DNA of 36,381 bases from Candidatus Woesearchaeota archaeon (lineage in GTDB: Archaea > Nanobdellota > Nanobdellia > Woesearchaeales > GW2011-AR9), in contig JACPCD010000038.1 in the NCBI GenBank assembly GCA_016179955.1, positions 1 through 36,381 of the forward strand. Reading direction: 5' to 3'. Shown piece by piece: positions 29,855-36,381 of the stretch (position 1 is the stretch's first letter; the number at the start of each line of letters is the position of its first letter). Made by a program: the position numbers and the translations under genes. Under the pieces are notes generated by a model. It had not been told where the DNA came from. It saw only the letters and a list, made by a program, of their open reading frames with translations, and made no database searches.

Positions 29855-30513
29855 AGTATCCTGAAAAAGTGTTCTCCAAACCGAGCTTTTATTTTTATCC
29901 CATCCTTGATGGCGCGGTAAAATAACAAAAAGACCGGGTAAATGATATGGATGCGTTGACTGGGAAACATCTTTAACGCCTTTAGCTTCGTGGAAAACGT
30001 CTTGGAAATATTGACATAAAATGCCGGCAACGTGGTCCGGAAAGAGACCGGATTCCAGACGGAATAAATATAGACTTCCGGCTTCCGGGGAAGCTGTTCA
30101 TACAGCAATCGGGTAATCTCGTGGACTGCCTTATGATCCGGATGGGGATCTTCCGGGCTGTGGGTGAAGATTTTAGTCGGTTTAGTCTTTTCCAGCAGGC
30201 GCAGCAGCAGCGCTTGAAGGTCTTTCCGTTCGTCATACTGCTGCCGGAACTTGAATTCCGTTAAATCGAGAAAGGTAGTTTTGCACCCTAAAACTTTGCT
30301 GGCATTAAAGGCTTCCTGTGCCCGCATCTTCTGAACCACGTGCTCTTTCAGCCAGGGATGAGATTTCTCGCCATACGAAAAGACGACGCAGTAGACTTTC
30401 TTTCCTTCCTGCGCATACCGGGCGATGGTGCCCCCAGCACCCAGCACGAAGTCATCGGAATGGGCGCTTAAGACCAGAATGCTTTCCGGCCTGCTCTTTC
30501 GATGCAATGTCAT
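29851..30513 (-). CDS. PIG-L/LmbE family deacetylase
   Basis: ILVLSAHSDDFVLGAGGTI and HSPEDPHPDHKAVHEI. 4-bp overlap with the GT4 gene. Confidence 0.88.
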   Translation of the reverse strand: MTLHRKSRPESILVLSAHSDDFVLGAGGTIARYAQEGKKVYCVVFSYGEKSHPWLKEHVVQKMRAQEAFNASKVLGCKTTFLDLTEFKFRQQYDERKDLQALLLRLLEKTKPTKIFTHSPEDPHPDHKAVHEITRLLYEQLPRKPEVYIYSVWNPVSFRTTLPAFYVNISKTFSTKLKALKMFPSQRIHIIYPVFLLFYRAIKDGIKIKARFGEHFFRIL

Positions 30514-30566
30514 ACCCTAAGGTATTTCGCCGGGGTTTAAGAAGGTTTTTGTTACGTACTACCACC

Positions 30567-31349
30567 TTACCCCTGCAGATTCATGGCATTGGTGGTCGTA
30601 CTTATCAGCTTGTTACTAGCATCATACAATTGAATGGTTATGTCAACACTGCTTAAATCTCCGGCTCCTCCAGGTGTACCGCCCTTGTACGAAAAGCCTT
30701 TGGGAACCGGAATAGTATATTGTAAGGTCTTTCCTGCTTTAATGGTCTGGCCAAAAATAATCCGCTTATCATAATCATCATACCCTTCCATGTTCATAAT
30801 AATATAAGATGATTTTACCGTTCCGTCTTCATTATTTTTAACCGTTAAGTCAAACGAAGTCACTTTTCCCCAGGTTTCCTTCCAGTCTTTTTTCACTGCA
30901 GTAAGGGCCAAGGCAACTTTATTATAAGTCGTTATGACATCGCCATCATCCGCTGCGGCTGCTCCCGTGGGAGTACTTGATGCAGGGGTGGTATTGGTGG
31001 TTGCCGGAACTGTAGCGTCTGTCGTTGGCTCTGCCGGAGCACTTTCAGATGCTGCAGGAGCAGTAGCTGTTGCGGGCTCTGTAGCATTTACTTCTTCTTC
31101 CCCATCACCGGCAAATAATCCCGTCACCCAGCCGGTGAAGCTGAAACTGCTCTTAGACTCAGAACTTTCCTCGGGAGCCTCGACCACAACTGCTTCCGTG
31201 GCCACGCTTTCTGGCATCGTCCAGCGACCCAGGTAAAATGCAAAGATGAGCAGGACAAAAAAGGAGGCTAACTTAAGAACTCGTTTGGGGCTGACTTTGA
31301 TGCGGATTTCCCGTTCTTCTTCCCAGCCATTGTTCTTCTTGTTCTCCAT
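30567..31349 (-). CDS. single-pass membrane protein with Ala/Thr/Pro-rich linker and beta-sandwich-like C-terminal domain
   Basis: N-terminal TM ASFFVLLIFAFYLG, low-complexity linker, FxLYD-like tail. Confidence 0.6.
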   Translation of the reverse strand: MENKKNNGWEEEREIRIKVSPKRVLKLASFFVLLIFAFYLGRWTMPESVATEAVVVEAPEESSESKSSFSFTGWVTGLFAGDGEEEVNATEPATATAPAASESAPAEPTTDATVPATTNTTPASSTPTGAAAADDGDVITTYNKVALALTAVKKDWKETWGKVTSFDLTVKNNEDGTVKSSYIIMNMEGYDDYDKRIIFGQTIKAGKTLQYTIPVPKGFSYKGGTPGGAGDLSSVDITIQLYDASNKLISTTTNAMNLQG

Positions 31350-31453
31350 AGGCCACTGAAAATAAGTTTTTATTTATAAACTTTTTTGTTTTGGCTTAGA
31401 GTGTGTTTAAATAGTAACATTTTTATAACTGCCCTGATATGGCTAACCAAAAT

Positions 31454-31653
31454 GGCGGTGTAGCTTAGCCTGGTTTATAGCGCCAGACTCATATAGATAT
31501 GAGTAATGAGGGGAAACCCAATGAAAAATATCTGGCGCAATCTGGAAGTCGCGTGTTCAAAAATAAGGGGCTTCGCCCCTTATCAACCCCAGACCCTGCG
31601 GGGAATATATCACCCTCGACCTGGGGGGAACATTGAAAATCACGCCACCGCCA
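31454..31653 (+). tRNA. tRNA with CAU anticodon (elongator Met or Ile2), with two predicted introns 31494-31539 and 31562-31639
   Basis: Spliced product GGCGGTG TA GCTTAGCCTGGTTTATAGC G CCAGA CTCATAA TCTGG AAGTC GCGTG TTCAAAT CACGC CACCGCC A gives acceptor, anticodon and T stems with full pairing. T-tract follows. Confidence 0.85.
31563..31605 (+). repeat. copy 1 of a short repeat: ATAAGGGGCTTCGCCCCTTATCAACCCCAGACCCTGCGGGGAA
   Basis: Inside the T-loop intron. Starts with a perfect 8-bp hairpin. Confidence 0.8.
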
Positions 31654-31674
31654 CTTTTTTATAAAGGTAAAACA

Positions 31675-32322
31675 ATGATAACCATCTACGGTATCGGTTC
31701 ACCGTACGCCGCCAGAGTACGCGCAGCGCTCATCTGGAAAGATCTGCCATTTGAACATGTCAATGTCGACCTCGGAAAAAAATCAGCAGAATTTTTGCGT
31801 TTGACCCCCATTGAAACCGTTCCGGTAGTCCAGGATGGAGATATTGTTCTGTGTGATAGTTTGCACGCTCTCGACTATTTTGATAGGCATTATCCGGCGA
31901 CGTACCAAATGTTAGGGGGCAATGAACGAGAAAGGGCTAGAGTTCTTACCGTCATGGAAGCGTGCAATAAAATTGCATCTTATTTTGGGCCACTCTATAT
32001 GGAGAATGCAAGCATAGCCGAACGGATGCAGAGGTCTGGAAAATCGTTCCGGGTCTTCCAATACTCTCCGGAGCAGAAGAAAGACTTGCAGGCGGAGATT
32101 TCGTATCGTTTAAATAGGATCAAAGAGTTCTATGGCTCTCAGCAGTTCTGTATTGGCCGATTTTCTGCAGCAGATGCGGCAGTGTTAGCGTTGTTGCGAA
32201 GCACCGTTTCATTTGGGATGGATATTGGGGCCTGGAAAGAGTGGCAGAATATGCTGTTACAGCAGGAGAAGATAGCCAGCATGTTTCCTTCGGAGAACGA
32301 GAAAGGTGTTCGGAGCATTTAA
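31675..32322 (+). CDS. glutathione S-transferase-like protein
   Basis: ITIYGIGSPYAARVRAALIWKDLPFEHVNVDL...TPIETVPVVQDGDIVLCDSLHALDYFD. ATG at 31675 is the likely start. Confidence 0.82.
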   Translation: MITIYGIGSPYAARVRAALIWKDLPFEHVNVDLGKKSAEFLRLTPIETVPVVQDGDIVLCDSLHALDYFDRHYPATYQMLGGNERERARVLTVMEACNKIASYFGPLYMENASIAERMQRSGKSFRVFQYSPEQKKDLQAEISYRLNRIKEFYGSQQFCIGRFSAADAAVLALLRSTVSFGMDIGAWKEWQNMLLQQEKIASMFPSENEKGVRSI

Positions 32323-32348
32323 TGGTCCACACATAAGTGGCTTTGTCC

Positions 32349-32391
32349 ATAAGTGGCCTTGCCCCTTATCAACCCCAAACCCTGCGGGAGG
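32349..32391 (+). repeat. copy 2: ATAAGTGGCCTTGCCCCTTATCAACCCCAAACCCTGCGGGAGG
   Basis: Close match to copy 1. An extra half unit ATAAGTGGCTTTGTCC precedes it at 32333. Confidence 0.8.
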
Positions 32392-32413
32392 GAAAAAGAG
32401 AGGGTTTCACCAT

Positions 32414-32441
32414 TTATCAACCCCAAGCCCTACGGGGAGAA
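32414..32441 (+). repeat. copy 3 (partial): TTATCAACCCCAAGCCCTACGGGGAGAA
   Basis: Close match to the second half of copies 1 and 2. Confidence 0.75.
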
Positions 32442-32460
32442 GTAATACGATAAATTTACC

Positions 32461-32595
32461 ATGGTCCATACTGCTTTACCGGGCGACAAATACAAATGCA
32501 CTAAATGCGGCTCTTCTCATGTTGACATTTATGAGTACAAAGGGAAGAAGGTGCAGGCGTGTCTGGATTGCGGGCATGAAAAAGAGATGGAGTAG
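32461..32595 (+). CDS. 44-aa zinc-ribbon protein
   Basis: MVHTALPGDKYKCTKCGSSHVDIYEYKGKKVQACLDCGHEKEME. Two CxxC knuckles. Not in the supplied ORF list because of length. Confidence 0.65.
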   Translation: MVHTALPGDKYKCTKCGSSHVDIYEYKGKKVQACLDCGHEKEME

Positions 32596-32697
32596 GTGCG
32601 GAGATTAATTGTAGTGTTTAATTCGTTACGGGGCTTTTTTTGATTAAAAATAAGTAAAAGTAAAAATTTTAAGATGGGCTTTGACACCTGAAGAATC

Positions 32698-33522
32698 TCA
32701 ATTCATTCCATTAGCAAAGGGTAATGGCTCTAACTTTTCTTTTGGAACTAACTTACCATTATTGAATATTTCATGTCCGTAAGCTTCAGTATAATAACTT
32801 CCGATGCTTCTTATTTTCCCATTAACAAATATTTTACCACCACGCGCATATTCACCGAGAGCATGTCCAGCAGTTCCATTAATGGTTACTCTTCCATCAC
32901 TTACCTCATAGCAGGATCTCCAACCACATTCTCCATCGAGTTGAACATCAGCCCCGCTATTTTGATATGCAAAAAATTTTCCAACATTACCGAGAACAAC
33001 CAATCTTCCATGCTTTAATCTACTACCAAGATGAGCAATAAGTAAATTATCTTGTTCGTATATATCGGAATTTTCCATTTTCCACGGGTAAGAAGTTTCT
33101 TTATCAAGACTCACGTAAAAGTCAGGCACGTGGACAATAGCATCATTCCTTGTATAAAGCATCATTTCATCGCTTTCATTCAAAGTACGAGCAATCATCA
33201 CCGAAAGAAATGTTCCATAATTACAAAATGTTTTAGACCCATATTTTGTAAACTCTCCAACTTTATCAAGCATTTCTTGGATTTCTTGAGGGCCATAAAG
33301 GGTATTATCTAGCAATCTGCCGGCAACTAAAAATGGAACTTCTGTCGTATCATGGTCCATAACTGCTAAATCCCTGCGAACTTCAGGATGAAAACCACCA
33401 CCTAATTCCAAAGCTTTTGCTATCAAATTTTGATTTCTACCATATTGTCCTGCTCTAAATGATGCCATCTGTTGCATATATTTATGAGCTTTTCCCACCA
33501 ATACCTCAATAGTTTTTTGCAT
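32698..33522 (-). CDS. GXGXG/GltB-alpha-like beta-helix protein
   Basis: GRVTINGTAGHALGEYARGGKIFVNGKI resembles GXGXG repeats of glutamate synthase and FwdC-type proteins. Confidence 0.5.
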   Translation of the reverse strand: MQKTIEVLVGKAHKYMQQMASFRAGQYGRNQNLIAKALELGGGFHPEVRRDLAVMDHDTTEVPFLVAGRLLDNTLYGPQEIQEMLDKVGEFTKYGSKTFCNYGTFLSVMIARTLNESDEMMLYTRNDAIVHVPDFYVSLDKETSYPWKMENSDIYEQDNLLIAHLGSRLKHGRLVVLGNVGKFFAYQNSGADVQLDGECGWRSCYEVSDGRVTINGTAGHALGEYARGGKIFVNGKIRSIGSYYTEAYGHEIFNNGKLVPKEKLEPLPFANGMN

Positions 33523-33727
33523 AGTGTGGAGTTAGAACCATTACTTTATAAAGATTTCTGTTTATTTACTACTATTTAGTTTATGCACTAAAAACCCCCA
33601 CCCGCTCACTCAAAATTTTTGCCTTTTGGAACATTGCATTAAAATCTCCTCCTCATTTCTTGGCAAAAACCAACTGCAGCATTGCAACAGAAATATTTAA
33701 ATAAACACTTCTTAGAAGCCATCATGC

Positions 33728-33811
33728 GCCACGGTGGCACAACCTGGTACTGCGCAAGCCTGGAAAGCTTGTTCCCGCAAGGGTGTCCCAGTTCAAATCT
33801 GGGCCGTGGCG
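33728..33811 (+). tRNA. tRNA-Ser (GGA)
   Basis: Acceptor GCCACGG/CCGTGGC, anticodon stem-loop CAAGC-CTGGAAA-GCTTG, long variable arm TTCCCGCAAGGGTG, T arm CCCAG-TTCAAAT-CTGGG, discriminator G, T-tract. Confidence 0.92.
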
Positions 33812-33824
33812 TCTTTTTTCCCCC

Positions 33825-33956
33825 ATGAACGACATCGACATCATCCCCAAAAAAGAATATAACGTTTCTTGCTGCAAATCCTATTGCACGCCCCGAGGAC
33901 GGTGCTACACCTGCCCGGAAGAAATATCGGAAAACGATCCTGACGAGGAACTATGA
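33825..33956 (+). CDS. 43-aa cysteine-rich small protein
   Basis: [47 protein letters not shown] overlap with the following xth start. Confidence 0.5.
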   Translation: MNDIDIIPKKEYNVSCCKSYCTPRGRCYTCPEEISENDPDEEL

Positions 33957-34748
33957 AGATCATCTCCTGGAACGTTAACGGAATAAGAGCAGTCCTCAAG
34001 AAAGGCTTTCATGAATTTGCCACCACAGAAAAGCCGGACATAATCTGCATCCAGGAAACGAAAGCTCATCCTTCACAGGTTGATAATCTTCTGGTTAACT
34101 ATCCATCCTTCACAGGTTGATAATCTTCTGGTTAACTATCCTCACCACGTCTGGAACTCCGCAGAAAAGCCAGGCTATGCTGGAACGGCTATTTTCAGCA
34201 TGATGAAACCTATTTCGGTGAGGTACGGCAAAGATACAGAAAGCCATCAAGGGGAAGGGCGCATCATCACCTTGGAATTCCCAAAGTATTACCTCACCAC
34301 AGTATACACCCCTAATTCCGGCCGGGAACTGGTACGGCTGGATTACCGCCGGCAGTGGGATCAACGATTCTTAACCTATTTAAAACAGCTGGAGCAGAAA
34401 AAACCAGTGATCGTCTGCGGTGACTTAAATGTCGCTCACACTCCCATGGACTTAGCCAACCCTAAAACCAATTACAATGTTACCGCCGGATATACCCAAA
34501 TAGAGATTGACGGCTTTGAGAATCTTATGAAAGCTGGCTTCGTGGATATATTCCGGGAATTCCATAAAGAGCCGGGGCATTATACTTTCTGGACGTATAT
34601 GATGAACGCGAGAGCCAAGAATATCGGCTGGCGCATAGATTACTTTTTAGTCTCCTCGGCCTTGAGATTAAAAGTGAAAGATTCTTTTATTCTGCCGCGG
34701 GTGCTGGGCTCAGATCATTGTCCCATTGGGATGGAATTGAACCCATGA
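33953..34748 (+). pseudogene. xth: exonuclease III / AP endonuclease, frameshifted by a 37-bp tandem duplication
   Basis: [22 protein letters not shown]...[12 protein letters not shown] in the first frame, then stop at 34118-34120. The rest (VVCGDLNVAHTPMDL, SDHCPIG) is in ORF 34080..34748. Confidence 0.88.
34067..34140 (+). repeat. perfect 2 x 37-bp tandem duplication
   Basis: CATCCTTCACAGGTTGATAATCTTCTGGTTAACTATC occurs at 34067-34103 and 34104-34140. Confidence 0.97.
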
Positions 34749-35908
34749 CTGAACCACGAAAACATTTTACTATCATCAATAAGAATGCCGGGGGCTATTC
34801 TCCCCGGGAATTAGGTAAATTGTATGACATTCTCCATGGTCAGCCCCACAAATTAACCGGCGAAATCATCGCCACTCCGGACTTAAGTTCATTAGAATAT
34901 CACCTGAAGCGGTATAAAGATTTTCACCCGGACATCTTAGGCATTGGCGGCGGGGATGGGACGGCCTCGCAAACGTTGACGCTGGTGCAAAACGTATGGG
35001 GTTCCTTACCGGAATACATCGCCCCCTATGCTTTAGGCACAATGAATAATTGGGCTATTCCTTTTGGTTTGAGTGATGGATTAATCGATAAAGTAAAGCA
35101 ACGAACCGGGGTTGGAGACACGAAAGCGGTGCAGTTAGCAAGGTACATCCAGCAGTCTGCAGAGCAAGGCACTGAAATGGCAACGCAGAAAATGGCGCTG
35201 CTGGACGTGAATGGCCGCCGTGGTTTTAATGTCGGCGTAGGATTAGTCTCCAAGCTGGTATGGTTGTATTATGGCAAAACTATTGATCAACACCGACGCT
35301 TGGAGGAAGAACTCTCAACGGCATCACCAGGAGACTATGAAAGCATCCTTGATGGAATTCTCGCCGAACGGAAGCCCTGGGATGGGTTAGTTGATCTCGT
35401 TGATCCAGCTGATGTGCTCCGCCGTTTGGGGACCGTGAATGCACTCAAGACTATCGCCCAGAGCATCAGTGGGATTGTCGTGGGACGGAAAAAAGAGCGG
35501 GAATTCTTTGCCGCACCGCTGGAGGCAGACTTCTATATTATGGACGCGGAAGGGAGAGAACGCAAACTGGAACTGCCTCCCGTCACCGGCATTTACATTG
35601 CGGCGTATGAAAAGTCAACTTTAGGATTACCTTTCTTAGCGGTGCAGCCCACGCCGGAAGCGAGGCAACAACCGGGGATGATGCAAGTCGTGATTACCCA
35701 TGCCAAACCCTTAGAGATAGTGCTGCAGATTCCTGCTTTATTTGCGGGGATGCATTTAGAAAATACCGCGTATTATCATACCTCGCAGCTGCGGATCGTG
35801 GGCAGGAAACCGATGGTGGCGGAAGTGGATGCAGATACCATCATGGGAAATGAATTGGTGGCTACCTATGATCAGACGCTTAAATTTGTGTCGATGAATG
35901 GGAGATAA
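34745..35908 (+). CDS. diacylglycerol-kinase catalytic domain / lipid kinase-like protein
   Basis: FTIINKNAGGYSPRE, ILGIGGGDGTASQTL, APYALGTMNNWA. 4-bp overlap with the xth stop. Confidence 0.8.
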   Translation: MTEPRKHFTIINKNAGGYSPRELGKLYDILHGQPHKLTGEIIATPDLSSLEYHLKRYKDFHPDILGIGGGDGTASQTLTLVQNVWGSLPEYIAPYALGTMNNWAIPFGLSDGLIDKVKQRTGVGDTKAVQLARYIQQSAEQGTEMATQKMALLDVNGRRGFNVGVGLVSKLVWLYYGKTIDQHRRLEEELSTASPGDYESILDGILAERKPWDGLVDLVDPADVLRRLGTVNALKTIAQSISGIVVGRKKEREFFAAPLEADFYIMDAEGRERKLELPPVTGIYIAAYEKSTLGLPFLAVQPTPEARQQPGMMQVVITHAKPLEIVLQIPALFAGMHLENTAYYHTSQLRIVGRKPMVAEVDADTIMGNELVATYDQTLKFVSMNGR

Positions 35909-35916
35909 GAAATGGA

Positions 35917-36381
35917 TTAGCCCATTCTTCCATTGATGAACTCTTCTTTCGACCTCGCCTGCAAATAAAAATTAGTCTGTTTCTGCTCGGCTAACGTCGC
36001 GTAAGGCACTGAACCATAATCATGCCCAGGATAAATGATGGTTGCATCGGGAAGTTCCAGTATCTTGAGATATAAAGAATTATACATGTCTTCGGGGTTC
36101 GCTCCTGCTAAATCGCATCGCCCGCAGCCGTCAATGAACAAAGTATCGGAGGTAAATAGTTTTCCTTCCACCAAGATGCAGATACAATCATAGATATGCC
36201 CCGGCGTGGCGATGACTTTAAGCTGATGCTTTCCAAGATACAAAGTCTCATTATCTTTTAATCTGATATCCACTTCCCGGTGGAAATGTTCTGATGCGGC
36301 CAGGGGGATTTTATGCTGCCGGTAATAATCATATCCGACTACATGGTCAAAATGGGAATGCATGATGACCGCAAAGCGCAA
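35917..36381 (-). CDS. metallo-beta-lactamase fold hydrolase (glyoxalase II-like), truncated by the window end
   Basis: HSHFDHVVGY, TPGHIYDCICIL, FTSDTLFIDGCGRCDL, IYPGHDYG. Confidence 0.9.
   Translation of the reverse strand: MRFAVIMHSHFDHVVGYDYYRQHKIPLAASEHFHREVDIRLKDNETLYLGKHQLKVIATPGHIYDCICILVEGKLFTSDTLFIDGCGRCDLAGANPEDMYNSLYLKILELPDATIIYPGHDYGSVPYATLAEQKQTNFYLQARSKEEFINGRMG

Noticed and set aside
30930-31240. 100-aa + ORF rich in Ala/Val/Ser opposite the membrane protein
   Set aside because: Antisense of the low-complexity Ala/Thr/Pro linker.
31563-31583. ATAAGGGG-CTTCG-CCCCTTAT considered as a transcription terminator cutting the tRNA gene
   Set aside because: No T-tract follows it, and the 3' part of the tRNA (CACGCCACCGCCA) plus a T-tract is present downstream.
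32349-32441. Two closely spaced repeats considered as a CRISPR fragment
   Set aside because: Only two diverged copies, the second partial, with ~45-bp period and no leader or cas genes. A dispersed-repeat explanation fits better.
32306-32608. 100-aa + ORF with repeated LSTPNPAGG/LSTPSPTGR
   Set aside because: The repeat comes from translating the intergenic repeat copies. The zinc-ribbon ORF at 32461-32595 in another frame is better supported.

Overview
The window looks archaeal, probably DPANN/Woesearchaeota-like. The evidence is TATA-type promoters close to start codons, archaeal LeuRS, a BHB-type tRNA intron, archaeal SRP RNA, and DUF2683, PUA, DUF192 and PolX proteins. Lineage is inference. 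Recognisable genes include a METTL5-like methyltransferase, an MgtC/DUF4010 membrane protein, leuS, a DUF2683/RelE toxin-antitoxin pair, a membrane gluzincin next to a transglutaminase-like protein, a double Lrp/AsnC regulator translationally coupled to a 1248-aa uncharacterised protein, SRP RNA, otsB, a cluster of nucleotide-handling genes (NUDIX, EEP, P-loop kinase, GlnD-like nucleotidyltransferase), polX, a GT4/PIG-L pair, a GST-like protein, xth, a DAGK-like kinase and an MBL-fold protein. The most striking signals are: (1) a CAU-anticodon tRNA gene that appears to carry two introns, one of them inside the T-loop with near-ideal BHB geometry and built from a repeat that recurs twice downstream; (2) an exonuclease III gene split by a perfect 37-bp tandem duplication; (3) a polX gene with a frameshifting N-terminal deletion and a GNAT gene with an apparent internal deletion; (4) a RelE toxin with an early in-frame stop; (5) the GlnD-like/kinase operon and the 1248-aa solenoid protein, which are the best candidates for undescribed systems. 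No searches or folding programs were run. Family calls rest on motif recognition.
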